A stretch of 64,000 bases of DNA from Bacteroidales bacterium (GTDB lineage: Bacteria; Bacteroidota; Bacteroidia; Bacteroidales; WCHB1-69). The position numbers and the translations under genes were made by a program. The DNA is taken from NCBI GenBank assembly GCA_016290295.1, contig JAEETJ010000003.1, forward strand, positions 1-64,000, in the 5' to 3' direction. Below, in pieces: positions 37,702 to 45,836 of the stretch (within the stretch, counting starts at the first letter, position 1; each line of letters begins with the position of its first letter). The notes below the pieces were generated by a model, which was given only the letters and a program-made list of their open reading frames with translations, searched no databases and was not told where the DNA came from.

Positions 37702-38250
37702 CTATTGATATTTATTCCCTTACGGGAAATATTCGTAGAAAATAATATCCCATCGGGATTCAATATCAATAGACTCCAGGATTATTTCGTATAATTTATA
37801 TCCCGCAGGGATTCAATATCAATAGAAGATTTAATATCAATAGCCACAGAATCGTTTCGTATAATTCATATCCCATCGGGATTAAATATCAATAGCCCCG
37901 GGATTTTTTCGTGTAATTTATATCCCGCAGGGATTCAATATCAATAGAAGATTTAATATCAATAGCCACAGAATTGTTTCGTATAATTCATATCCCATCG
38001 GGATTCAATATCAATAGCCCCGGGATTATTTCGTGTAATTTATATCCCGCAGGGATTCAATATTTCCTTCTATTGATATTGATTCCCCTGAAGGGGAAAA
38101 TGGGAGAAGGGGTAGATGTCCATTGTCTATTGAGATTTATTCCCTTACGGGAAATATTCGTAGAAAATAATATCCCATCGGGATTCAATATCAATAGCCC
38201 TCGGGATTATTTCGTATAATTTATATCCCGCAGGGATTCAATATCAATAG
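37702..38250. repeat. Compound REP-like cluster, right side
   Basis: Contains alternating hairpins ATCCC-ATC-GGGAT and TCCC-GCA-GGGA (together a ~115-base double unit repeated several times), each with the tail attcaatatcaatag, mixed with oppositely oriented units (attgatatttattcccttacggg, and attgatattgattcccctgaagggg at about 38070). The end block 38070-38150 resembles the left end block 36155-36245, so the whole cluster has similar borders. No gene in it. Confidence 0.85.
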
Positions 38251-38296
38251 AATGCGTTGTCGTCAAAATACGAATCGACAAATCAACAAATTTTCG

Positions 38297-38304
38297 TATT
38301 TTTG
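38297..38304 (+). promoter_or_regulatory. -7 promoter element of the DUF3127-mltG operon
   Basis: TATTTTTG (TAnnTTTG) lies 24 bases before the ATG at 38329 and just outside the REP cluster, which ends near 38250. Confidence 0.55.
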
Positions 38305-38328
38305 CATCCTCAAAATTGTAAAAACAAT

Positions 38329-38739
38329 ATGGAAATTATAGGAAAATTATTGATGAAACTGCCTCTCCAGTCGGGCATCGGCCGCACGGGAAACAGCTGG
38401 CAGAAACAGGAATTTGTGATTGAAACCATCGAACAATACCCCAAAAAAGTGTGTGCCAACCTTTGGGGTGACAAACTGGATATGCTTGACACCGTCAACA
38501 TTGGCGATACCGTGAAGGTCTCATTCTCAATAGAATCACGCGAGTTTAATGGCAAATGGTACACCGATGTGAAGGCATGGAAGATAGAGCCTGCCACAGA
38601 AGCTCCCGCTCAACCTGCCGCTGCCCCTGCATACCAGCCCGCTGCAGGCCCGGCTCCCTCTGCCGACACCCTGCCACCTATGGCTTCCGACGATCTCGAT
38701 ACATTCACCGATAACGGCGGCGATGACCTGCCTTTCTAA
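38329..38739 (+). CDS. DUF3127 domain protein
   Basis: A 136-residue protein starting MEIIGKLLMKLP. The N-terminal ~90 residues are the DUF3127 domain (QEFVIETIEQYPKKVCANLWGDKLD...VKVSFSIESREFNGKWYTDVKAWKIE), an OB-fold-like domain specific to Bacteroidetes. A Pro/Ala-rich linker follows, and the acidic tail ends DDLPF, which recalls the C-terminal tip of single-stranded DNA-binding proteins. I chose the ATG at 38329 over the upstream GTG-type start because of the domain border and the promoter position. Three bases precede the next gene. A DNA-binding role is inferred only. Confidence 0.82.
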   Translation: MEIIGKLLMKLPLQSGIGRTGNSWQKQEFVIETIEQYPKKVCANLWGDKLDMLDTVNIGDTVKVSFSIESREFNGKWYTDVKAWKIEPATEAPAQPAAAPAYQPAAGPAPSADTLPPMASDDLDTFTDNGGDDLPF

Positions 38740-38742
38740 GCC

Positions 38743-39687
38743 ATGAGTTACGGTGTTTGCATTTTATCGGTAGTACCTCTGCGCGCTGAGGCTGCCGAAC
38801 GGGCCGAAATGGTGTCGCAATTGCTTTTTGGCGATAGCTATGAAGTGTTGGAAACTGAAGGCAACTGGCTGAAAATCAAAACCTCAGATTGTGGCTATGA
38901 AGGCTTCCTGAATCTGAAATACCATCATGCGCTTACCGAAGAACAGTATCAGGAATTATTACACCAACCACAGTCCCTGGTGAGCGATTTCATGACTTTG
39001 CTCTGTGAGGAAAAATCCCAAACGGTTTTTCCTGTCTTCATCGGTACCTCCTTCCCTCAACCCGATGAACAAGGGCATTTCAACTTGGGTGATGCGGTGT
39101 TCACATTGCCCTCTGTGTCCTCAATATCAGAAACGAATTCACAATTCACAATTCACAATTCACAATTCAAAAACTGTCAATTGTCAACTGTCAATTGTAA
39201 TCTGACTCCTGACCCCTGTCCCCTGACTCCTGACCCCTCCCAACTGTCAACTGTCAACTGTCAATTGTCAACTGTCAATTGCAAACTGACCCCTGACCCC
39301 TGTCCCCTAACCCCTATGTTAGGCTTTGCCCTTCATTTCCTCCGCGCTCCCTACCTCTGGGGTGGCCGTACACCTGCGGGTATCGACTGCTCAGGCTTTA
39401 CCCAGTTGATATACAAGAGTATAGGAGTTCTGATTCCCCGTGATGCTTCGCAACAGGTGGAATTGGGCAATGCTTTGGATTTTGCCTCCGAGGCACAAAT
39501 CGGTGACCTTGCATTCTTCCAGAATGAGGAGGGTAGGATCGTGCATGTGGGCATGGTATGTGCCCCCGGTAAAATTATCCACGCCTCAGGACAGGTACGC
39601 ATCGACCACCTCGATGATACAGGCATTTTTAATGCTGGTACAGGGCAGTATTCCCATCATTTGCGCATTATTAAACGTTTATTGTAA
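38743..39687 (+). CDS. SH3-like plus NlpC/P60 cell-wall peptidase with repeat-encoded linker
   Basis: A 314-residue protein. Residues 1-125 are an SH3-like part of the Bacteroidetes dipeptidyl-peptidase VI type (NWLKIKTSDCGYEGFLN). Residues 193-314 are a C40 NlpC/P60 domain with Cys216 in GIDCSGFTQLIY, His268 in GRIVHVGMV and His280 in IIHASGQV. It should cut gamma-D-Glu-diaminopimelate bonds in muropeptides; without a visible signal peptide it may act in the cytoplasm on recycled peptides. Residues about 131-190 are encoded entirely by the dispersed heptamer repeats and give 7-residue periodic peptides (TIHNSQF, QLSTVNC, LTPDPCP). Its stop overlaps the next gene's start by one base. Confidence 0.9.
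   Translation: MSYGVCILSVVPLRAEAAERAEMVSQLLFGDSYEVLETEGNWLKIKTSDCGYEGFLNLKYHHALTEEQYQELLHQPQSLVSDFMTLLCEEKSQTVFPVFIGTSFPQPDEQGHFNLGDAVFTLPSVSSISETNSQFTIHNSQFKNCQLSTVNCNLTPDPCPLTPDPSQLSTVNCQLSTVNCKLTPDPCPLTPMLGFALHFLRAPYLWGGRTPAGIDCSGFTQLIYKSIGVLIPRDASQQVELGNALDFASEAQIGDLAFFQNEEGRIVHVGMVCAPGKIIHASGQVRIDHLDDTGIFNAGTGQYSHHLRIIKRLL
39130..39316. repeat. Heptamer repeats read in frame inside the NlpC/P60 gene
   Basis: Tandem aattcac (7 bp), then gtcaact/gtcaatt (7 bp), then ctgaccc/cctgtcc words (7 bp), then a second gtcaact and cctgacc block. They are the same words as in intergenic gaps at 8591-8766 and 50851-50916. The frame is kept through all of them. Confidence 0.9.
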
Positions 39688-40286
39688 TGGAAGATTCTTC
39701 GCAAATGGAAAAGATCATGTCGGATGCACGCGGAGCGTCCCTTAAAGCTGCAATGTGCAATCCGTTACAGACCGAACATGTTCGCCTTCGTGCCCTTGAA
39801 CCCCACGATGTCGATTTGCTTTATCGCTGGGAAAATGACCCTGAAGTTTGGAAGGTGAGCAACACCATGACGCCCTTCTCAAAATTTACCTTGCAGGAGT
39901 TTATAAAAACTTCTACTACAGATATTTATGCGTCACGACAGCTGCGGCTGATGGTGGAGGATTGGAAGGGGAATACCATCGGAACCGTTGATATCTTCGA
40001 CTTTGAGCCCTTCCATCGTCGTGCTGGCCTCGGCATTCTCATTGCCAAAGAATACCGCCACAATGGCTATGCGGAAGAATCTGTACGCTGCGTGTGCCAG
40101 TATCTTTTTTCAGTATTCCAACTGCACCAAGTATATTGTAACATAATGTCGGATAATGAGATAAGTTTGAAATTGTTCCAACATCTGGGCTTCGAGGTGG
40201 TGGGTCGAAAGAAAGACTGGATGCGGGAAAAAGATGGCTTTTTGGATGTTTTTATTTTGCAATTGATCAATGAGCATGAGAAATAG
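39687..40286 (+). CDS. GNAT family N-acetyltransferase (RimJ/RimL-like)
   Basis: A 199-residue acetyltransferase. The core begins at about residue 30 (VRLRALEPHDVDLLYRWENDPEVW). The acetyl-CoA region GLGILIAKEYRHNGYAEESV and the late motif YCNIMSDNEISLKLFQHLGFEVVG are typical of the RimJ/RimL/SpeG branch. The substrate cannot be told. The start overlaps the NlpC/P60 stop by one base, and the end overlaps mltG by 17 bases, so it is translationally linked. The N-terminal 25 residues look non-conserved; a later Met (residue 7, 11 or 23) may be the real start. Confidence 0.88.
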   Translation: MEDSSQMEKIMSDARGASLKAAMCNPLQTEHVRLRALEPHDVDLLYRWENDPEVWKVSNTMTPFSKFTLQEFIKTSTTDIYASRQLRLMVEDWKGNTIGTVDIFDFEPFHRRAGLGILIAKEYRHNGYAEESVRCVCQYLFSVFQLHQVYCNIMSDNEISLKLFQHLGFEVVGRKKDWMREKDGFLDVFILQLINEHEK

Positions 40287-41283
40287 AACCATATTGTTAA
40301 TTGTGGTCATCCTGATTGCAGTGGGTGGCACAATGGCTTATAACACAGTCTTCAAGAAGAATAATGTGGCTGTGGATAAAACTGTGGTAACGGTACCTAA
40401 AAACGCCACTTTCGACCAACTCTTGGATTCGTTAAGGGATCACCAAGTGCTGGTGAATGAAAACACGTTCAAATGGACCTGCAAACTAAGACGTTTCCAG
40501 ACTCCGCGCATGGGACATTATGAGTTCCACGAGGGCATGAACAATATGGACATCACTACTATGTTGCGCCGAGGACAGCATTATGGGGTGAAATTCACCT
40601 TCAATAATCTGAGAACTAAAGAACAGTTGGTCGACAAGGTCGATCACCGCTTCTTTTTTGCTCCCGAAGAGTTGGCCGCATTACTGAATGACCAAGAGTT
40701 TCTGGCAAATTACGGCTTTGACACGGCTACCTGTATCGCAGCTTTTATCCCCGACAGCTATGAGTTCTTTTATGATATTACAGCAGAAGAATTCTTTGAG
40801 AGAATGATGAGTTATTATCATAAGTTCTGGAATGATGAGCGTCGGAAACAAGCTGCTGAAATCGGCCTGAATCCTACAGAAGTGGCTGTTTTGGCATCTA
40901 TCGTGGAGGAGGAAAACTACAAGGCTTCCGAAAAGGCTTTGATTGCCGGTGTGTATATGAACCGCCTGAATAAGGGTATGCTGCTGCAGGCTGACCCGAC
41001 GGTAAAATATGCGGCGGGAGATCCTACGCTTAAGCGTATTTTGTTGGAACACACGAGAATAGATTCCCCGTATAACACCTATTTGTATCCCGGACTCCCT
41101 CCGGCACCAATTCGTATTCCCGAAGCATCCACGATGGATTCCGTCTTGCATTACACGCATCATAACTACCTGTATATGTGTGCTAAAGACGATTTGTCGG
41201 GCTATCATAACTTTGCCGCCACCCTGGCGGAACACAACCGCAACGCCGCTGCCTATCACCGTGCCCTTAACCGTTTGAAATAG
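40270..41283 (+). CDS. mltG: Endolytic murein transglycosylase MltG
   Basis: A 337-residue YceG-like protein. One TM helix (residues 7-24, ILLIVVILIAVGGTMAY) anchors it to the inner membrane. The catalytic region has Glu213 in VLASIVEEEN, followed by AGVYMNRLNKGMLLQADPTVKYA and SPYNTYLYPGLPPAPI. The enzyme cleaves nascent glycan strands within the chain and helps to set their length. Overlaps the GNAT gene; a start two codons later (40276) is equally likely. Clustering with NlpC/P60 makes a cell-wall operon. Confidence 0.94.
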   Translation: MSMRNRTILLIVVILIAVGGTMAYNTVFKKNNVAVDKTVVTVPKNATFDQLLDSLRDHQVLVNENTFKWTCKLRRFQTPRMGHYEFHEGMNNMDITTMLRRGQHYGVKFTFNNLRTKEQLVDKVDHRFFFAPEELAALLNDQEFLANYGFDTATCIAAFIPDSYEFFYDITAEEFFERMMSYYHKFWNDERRKQAAEIGLNPTEVAVLASIVEEENYKASEKALIAGVYMNRLNKGMLLQADPTVKYAAGDPTLKRILLEHTRIDSPYNTYLYPGLPPAPIRIPEASTMDSVLHYTHHNYLYMCAKDDLSGYHNFAATLAEHNRNAAAYHRALNRLK

Positions 41284-41289
41284 CCAATA

Positions 41290-41349
41290 ATCTATTATCC
41301 TGTAATCCTGTAATCTTGTAATCCTGTAATCTTGTAATCCTGTAATTCT
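41290..41349. repeat. Octamer tandem repeats (tgtaatcc/tgtaatct)
   Basis: About six units of an 8-bp repeat fill most of the gap between mltG and the hydrolase gene. The same word occurs at 8680-8712 and, in reverse complement, at 47346-47372. Confidence 0.8.
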
Positions 41350-41370
41350 CTCACTTTTTTTTTAATTCCC

Positions 41371-42771
41371 ATGCCTTTCCCAAAAACACTAATCTGCTTT
41401 TTCCTCTTTCTTTTTCCTTTTACCCTGTTCTCTCAGATTGTGGGTATTTGGGAGGGGAAACTGCCAGTGGGTACGGACTCTCTTCGTTTGGTGTTGGCGG
41501 TGGAGCAGCACGGCGATAGTCTATGGGCTGAGATGGACAGTCCTGACCAGTATGTGGCAGGAATAGAAGTTAATAGCATTAGTTTTCAGCATGATACCCT
41601 CAGATTGAAGGTAAAGAGTGTTGGGGCAGCTTTTCAAGGTGTGTATAATGCTGGAAATGAAAAAATTGTGGGCGTTTTTAAGCAGGGTGGGGGAAAGCTG
41701 CCTTTAACGCTTTACCGGGTAGCGGAGCGCTGGAAACTTAATCGGCCGCAAACGCCGAAAGAGCCATTTCCCTATGAGGAAGAAGATGTGAAATTGCAGT
41801 TCCCTCATGCCACTTTGGGACAGATTCCGATTACAGGAACCCTTTCGTATCCTTCTCGTAAACACGAATTCAACAACATACTGCTGATTTTGGTATCTGG
41901 CTCAGGCTGGCAGGACCGCGATGAAAGCATCATGGGTCACAAGCCTTTCGCGGTCATTGCCGATTATTTGACCCGTCGTGGCTATGCTGTTTTCCGTTAC
42001 GATGATCTCCCTCGGGCACAGTACGCCAAATGCACCACACTTGATTTTGCCGATGTGGCTTCCTATATAGTGGATTATTTCAAACTGAAAAATGAGCATT
42101 TTAAGCATGCTGAAGTGGGAATCCTCGGCCATAGCGAAGGAGGCACTGTTGCTGTGATGGTAGCGGCCCGTAATAAAAATGTCGATTTTATTATTTCAAT
42201 GGCTGGCATGATGGCTCCCGCAAAGGCCACCTTGCTGTATCAAATAGACGCTCTGTATCAGTATGATACGACCTTGTCGCCAGCGGAAAAAACGGAATCG
42301 ATGCGGATTTCGGAAGCGTTGTACACCACCATAGAGCAGGCCAAAAGTGTAAAAGAGGCTTCGGAGCGTTGTGGCAAACTATTACAGGATTATAGTGCGG
42401 GCATGACTGAGGAACAGCGGCAACGTTTGAATATGACGCAGGCGGGTGTCTTTCAGACGTTGAGAACGATAAGCTCGCCATGGTTTTATGAGTTGTTCCG
42501 ACTGAACCAGCCCAAGTATCTGAAAAAGGTCAAATGTCCCGTATTAGCCTTGAATGGCAAGAAGGATGTGCAGGTGGAGTGGGAGAGTAATTTTGCAGTA
42601 TTGGAGCGAAACCTGCCAAAAAAGACAAACTTGACCACTCATGCCTACGATCAACTGAACCATCTGTTCCAGCCTTGTACCACAGGCTTATCCACCGAAT
42701 ATGGCGAAATCGAAACCACCATCTCAGAGGACGTTCTTCGCGACATTGAACTGTGGTTGGAGGAATGGTAA
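41371..42771 (+). CDS. Secreted alpha/beta hydrolase (S33-like)
   Basis: A 466-residue protein with a signal peptide (residues 1-22, ending TLFSQ). Residues 23-115 form a beta-rich N-terminal domain (IVGIWEGKLPVGTDSLRLVL) often found in Bacteroidetes serine hydrolases. The alpha/beta-hydrolase follows: the oxyanion region VSGSGWQDRDE, nucleophile Ser in GILGHSEGGT, Asp in LALNGKKDVQV and His in YDQLNHLFQ. Periplasmic or surface esterase/peptidase; substrate unknown. It stands 87 bases after mltG, separated by octamer repeats. Confidence 0.9.
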   Translation: MPFPKTLICFFLFLFPFTLFSQIVGIWEGKLPVGTDSLRLVLAVEQHGDSLWAEMDSPDQYVAGIEVNSISFQHDTLRLKVKSVGAAFQGVYNAGNEKIVGVFKQGGGKLPLTLYRVAERWKLNRPQTPKEPFPYEEEDVKLQFPHATLGQIPITGTLSYPSRKHEFNNILLILVSGSGWQDRDESIMGHKPFAVIADYLTRRGYAVFRYDDLPRAQYAKCTTLDFADVASYIVDYFKLKNEHFKHAEVGILGHSEGGTVAVMVAARNKNVDFIISMAGMMAPAKATLLYQIDALYQYDTTLSPAEKTESMRISEALYTTIEQAKSVKEASERCGKLLQDYSAGMTEEQRQRLNMTQAGVFQTLRTISSPWFYELFRLNQPKYLKKVKCPVLALNGKKDVQVEWESNFAVLERNLPKKTNLTTHAYDQLNHLFQPCTTGLSTEYGEIETTISEDVLRDIELWLEEW

Positions 42772-42840
42772 TCTTTTAGATATTGTGTAAGAAAACCTAG
42801 GAACAGCTATTTCCGGAATCCGTTGGAGTCACGTAAATGT

Positions 42841-43062
42841 TTAGTTGTCCTGGTTGGATATGATTTTCTCGATGATGAAGAAAATGAGCCATGTGACGAA
42901 GACTCCGCCACCTAAGATAGTCATCGTGTCTCCTCCTGGCCAGTGACGCCATAGAAATACAAGTCCAACGATAATTATCATTACGGAATAAAAAAGCATT
43001 TTCCGCATAAAGGTTTTATAACCTGTGGATGAAATTAAATCTCGAAAACCAGCCATAGTCAT
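42841..43062 (-). CDS. Small two-helix membrane protein
   Basis: A 73-residue protein with two hydrophobic helices (MLFYSVMIIIVGLVFLWRHW and ILGGGVFVTWLIFFIIEK) and a short charged N-terminus. I do not recognise a family. Support for it being real is the membrane-protein composition and a TAATTTTG promoter element about 14 bases before the ATG. It is convergent with the hydrolase gene. The second Met (43056) could also be the start. Confidence 0.6.
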   Translation of the reverse strand: MTMAGFRDLISSTGYKTFMRKMLFYSVMIIIVGLVFLWRHWPGGDTMTILGGGVFVTWLIFFIIEKIISNQDN

Positions 43063-43075
43063 TGTAATTTGACTG

Positions 43076-43083
43076 CAAAATTA
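43076..43083 (-). promoter_or_regulatory. -7 promoter element of the small membrane protein gene
   Basis: TAATTTTG on the minus strand (TAnnTTTG), 13 bases before the ATG at 43062, so the leader would be very short. Confidence 0.5.
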
Positions 43084-43155
43084 CATATAATTCCTGAATT
43101 ACTTCCAGACGATTTTTTTTTTATTCCACGGTTACTGCATGAAAATTTTTCTCTG

Positions 43156-43181
43156 TTACTTTTCTCATGATAGAAAAGTAA
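43156..43181. repeat. Perfect 10-bp inverted repeat with 6-base loop
   Basis: TTACTTTTCT and AGAAAAGTAA are separated by catgat. It is followed by accaaaagatctagccgac and, at 43196-43260, by further inverted segments (gcgaccgcc / ggtcgcc and catgaaaattttt / aaaaatttcatg around it). No T-run follows, so this is not an ordinary terminator. Confidence 0.7.
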
Positions 43182-43287
43182 CCAAAAGATCTAGCCGACA
43201 TGAATGCGACCGCCGCGAAACGGTATCGTTATAGCCGATGAAAAATTTCATGCGGTCGCCTTGGCGGTTACGCATGATATGCACACA

Positions 43288-43315
43288 TTTGTATGACAAT
43301 TTTTATTATCTTTGC
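43288..43315 (+). promoter_or_regulatory. Promoter of the three-gene AT-rich island
   Basis: TTTG at 43288-43291 and TATCTTTG at 43307-43314 make a full Bacteroidetes-type promoter, 56 bases before the first ATG. A 25-of-28 identical copy stands at 45501-45528, behind the third gene. Confidence 0.6.
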
Positions 43316-43369
43316 CATGTTGAATTTGTAATATAATTCATCAATCAACGGAATGTAAAACCTTAAATT

Positions 43370-43846
43370 ATGGAAGAAAGAGATTTACAACTTATGGAAG
43401 AATCAATAAACTATGAGGCTATGAATGAAATACACTTTTATAATAGCGAAAGAAAACTTGAAATGCTTTTCTCTGACTTTCAAGTTCAAAAAAATGCCCC
43501 TGAATTTCATGATTTTTATTCTTTCCAGATAGATGTAAAACATTGCTATGTCAGCGCTTCCCTCCGGACAGAATGTTTAGATGTTGACCTTGTGCGTTTT
43601 CTGGAAGGCTTGCGGAAATTATATAGGATGGAGGTGAGAACAGCATCCTTTGTTCAAACAATTGAAAGAAATATTGAACTCACTTTTAAACTGTCAGAAC
43701 AAGGGAAAATACGGGTTTATGTGATGATTATGGGAGCATATATGAAAGATTACTACGATGACATCACTTTGAAATTTAATTATGGAATAGACCAATCCTT
43801 TCTTCCCGAATTGATACAAGAGATAGAGACGGTTATAAACAGTTAA
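43370..43846 (+). CDS. Uncharacterised protein, possible immunity protein
   Basis: A 158-residue soluble alpha/beta protein, no signal peptide or TM helix. The alternating pattern (FQIDVKHCYVSASLRTECLDVDLVRFLEGLRKLYRMEV, then ELTFKL...RVYVMIMG) loosely resembles WapI/DUF6228-like immunity proteins of polymorphic toxins, but I cannot confirm the family. First gene of a tight AT-rich run (11 bases to the next gene) with its own promoter. G+C is visibly lower than in the genes on either side, suggesting transfer. Confidence 0.65.
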   Translation: MEERDLQLMEESINYEAMNEIHFYNSERKLEMLFSDFQVQKNAPEFHDFYSFQIDVKHCYVSASLRTECLDVDLVRFLEGLRKLYRMEVRTASFVQTIERNIELTFKLSEQGKIRVYVMIMGAYMKDYYDDITLKFNYGIDQSFLPELIQEIETVINS

Positions 43847-43857
43847 GTCATAAAACA

Positions 43858-44553
43858 ATGAATGATTCAGACATAGTAAATATTATTAAAGACATTGAAA
43901 AACAGCACAATGCCTATAAAGACGGAGGAAGGTCTTTTATTCAGCACTTGTCTAAAAAAATACAAAATACAGTTGATGAAGACAAAGTGTTTATATTCGA
44001 CTTCTTTTTGGATGAGATAGAAAAAAATAATAATGGGCTGTCTTCTATTGCGTTACAAACCATTATTGAATTGAAACAAATAGAGTTGGCTCCTGAAATT
44101 GAAAGGATATTCATTAAAAATAAAAATGTAAAAGACGAAAAGTGGAGTTATGCAATAATAGAAACCTTGCTGAAATTGAACTACGCTACTCCTATTTACT
44201 ATGATTTTATAACCCATTATTTGAAAGACAATCCCGGTAAGGGATTCTTTCTTCTGGTGCAATACTGCAATCTTGACCCAGATAAGGGGGTTCCGTTGCT
44301 TTCTGATTTTTATTCGGAATTTTTTCAAGGGGATAGTCAAATGCGAAGGTTTTTGGAAAGCAGGATTGGTTTTTTAGTGGATTATTTTATGGAAAACAAA
44401 CAACTTGATCTTGGCAAACTGTATAAATCAGTCATAGCGAAGAACAGGATGGCAGGACAAGGTTTGCGAAGCACATTATTGAATTATTTTAACAGCAGTC
44501 TGGCTGATAAATATCCGAAAGATTTAGTGGAAAAAGCGTGTGATTCGCTTTGA
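43858..44553 (+). CDS. Uncharacterised helical protein of the AT-rich island
   Basis: A 231-residue, mostly alpha-helical, soluble protein (HEAT-like feel: IVNIIKDIEKQHNAYKDGG, ALQTIIELKQIELAPEIERIF, AIIETLLKLNY). No family recognised. It starts 11 bases after the previous gene and lies directly before the third gene. Small helical proteins of this kind are common among immunity genes, but that is inference from context. Confidence 0.65.
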   Translation: MNDSDIVNIIKDIEKQHNAYKDGGRSFIQHLSKKIQNTVDEDKVFIFDFFLDEIEKNNNGLSSIALQTIIELKQIELAPEIERIFIKNKNVKDEKWSYAIIETLLKLNYATPIYYDFITHYLKDNPGKGFFLLVQYCNLDPDKGVPLLSDFYSEFFQGDSQMRRFLESRIGFLVDYFMENKQLDLGKLYKSVIAKNRMAGQGLRSTLLNYFNSSLADKYPKDLVEKACDSL

Positions 44554-44581
44554 TGGGAATAGGATAGAACTTAATAAAAAT

Positions 44582-45406
44582 ATGAACGAGAAATTTGAGC
44601 GTACATTAAAAAAGGAATTTGGCATTATAGCCGAAAGTCTGGGATTCAAAGAAAGAAAACACTTCTTTTTGAACAAACTCAGGCCTATAGGTTATTTTAA
44701 GTCACTTACTCCTAATGTTTCTGCTTTTATGAATTTCAGATTTTTTGGACATCATAAATTGTATAGCGAAGCAACTGTTGAGGTTGGCATAAAGTATAAT
44801 GACATAAGTGAATTTCTTTCAAATCTCATGAAAGAAGAATACTATTCTTCCAATACATTTGAGAATTTGGGATACCTTATGCCACAAAAAGTGTTTCTGC
44901 ATGAGAACTTTTATGTTGATACCGATTGCGGACTAGCTTTGTCGCAGCTTTTTGACAAAATAAAACAATATGGTTATGAATATTATGAGTTGTTGAAAAA
45001 CGAAGACACCTTTTTCAAATTATTACAGGAAGGGCATCCTTTGGTTGATGAAAAAAGTGAATTCAATTTGCCTGTTTTATACTACCTAAGAGGTGAAAAG
45101 CAAAAAGGATTGGCTTGTATTGAAAATGAAATAAACAAACGGAATCAAAGGAAAACCGATGAGGAACTTTTGGAGGAAAATACAAAAAGTATTAAATTAG
45201 TAGAGAGTGTAAATGATCAGTTTTCATCTGAACAGAAAAATATTGTTGTTGTAAGAACTGATGGGCAAAAACAGCTATATGATGACATAGTGAATAATCG
45301 GATTAAGAAGCCCAAGGATACAGTTCTTGTACTCACATCGGGAACTCCTGCTGGCGTATCCGAATACTACATGAAATTTGCTGAAGTATACAGGGCATTA
45401 CCATAG
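44582..45406 (+). CDS. Uncharacterised protein, third gene of the AT-rich island
   Basis: A 274-residue soluble protein. The N-terminal half (KFERTLKKEFGIIAESLGFKERKHFF...YFKSLTPNVSAFMNF) resembles DUF4304-like proteins in pattern (a short helix, then beta strands). The C-terminal part is charged and helical (KGLACIENEINKRNQRKTDEELLEENTK). I chose the ATG at 44582; a GTG start at 44540 would overlap the previous gene by 14 bases. No function assigned. Confidence 0.62.
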   Translation: MNEKFERTLKKEFGIIAESLGFKERKHFFLNKLRPIGYFKSLTPNVSAFMNFRFFGHHKLYSEATVEVGIKYNDISEFLSNLMKEEYYSSNTFENLGYLMPQKVFLHENFYVDTDCGLALSQLFDKIKQYGYEYYELLKNEDTFFKLLQEGHPLVDEKSEFNLPVLYYLRGEKQKGLACIENEINKRNQRKTDEELLEENTKSIKLVESVNDQFSSEQKNIVVVRTDGQKQLYDDIVNNRIKKPKDTVLVLTSGTPAGVSEYYMKFAEVYRALP

Positions 45407-45500
45407 TCGATGTTGCCAAAAGAGTGCTGCCTTTGGCCGCTGTCACTACATGTAGGGGCACCATTAATTGCATGTATTGCAATTAAGTGAAGGTCGGTTT

Positions 45501-45528
45501 TTTGTATGACTATTTTTATTAGTTTTGC
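45501..45528 (+). promoter_or_regulatory. Second copy of the island promoter
   Basis: Identical to 43288-43315 at 25 of 28 positions, keeping TTTG, the 15-base spacer and TAnnTTTG (TAGTTTTG at 45520-45527). The next gene starts over 300 bases away and has its own -7 element. Confidence 0.5.
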
Positions 45529-45797
45529 AACCTAATTATGATATGTTTTTCAATTATCATACAGACAAAAACAGAAAAAACATAAACTTACGTATGCAAA
45601 AACAAGAAGAACAATGCATTAATAAATGTTTTTGATGTTTTTTCTTTTCAATAAAGAAGGAGTTCTTAAAAGGGAAGTAACTGCAGAAAAGTGTTTTTAA
45701 TGTTTTTGTCAAAAAGAAACACCTCAGATAAGAATGGTTTCATGCGTTTGCCTTGGGGCTCTGCATCTGATAAAATTAAACCAATCGAAATATTTTG

Positions 45798-45805
45798 TAT
45801 CTTTG
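45798..45805 (+). promoter_or_regulatory. -7 promoter element of the DUF5106/thioredoxin-like gene
   Basis: TATCTTTG (TAnnTTTG), about 31 bases before the ATG at 45837. Confidence 0.5.
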
Positions 45806-45836
45806 CAAATTATTCCTATAGAAAATACTGCATGCT

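Larger units (their letters stand above)
45407..45836. other. Intergenic region with orphan promoter copy and hairpin
   Basis: 430 bases, very AT-rich. It holds an 8-bp inverted repeat TTAATTGC/GCAATTAA (45464-45486), a second copy of the island promoter (45501-45528) with no sizeable open frame behind it, and a segment at 45738-45772 (tttcatgcg...gccttgg) resembling 43246-43280. This may be the remnant of a lost gene. Confidence 0.55.

Noticed and set aside
44540..44581. GTG start for the third island gene
   Set aside because: It would overlap the preceding gene by 14 bases; the ATG at 44582 begins a normal-looking N-terminus and fits the spacing better.
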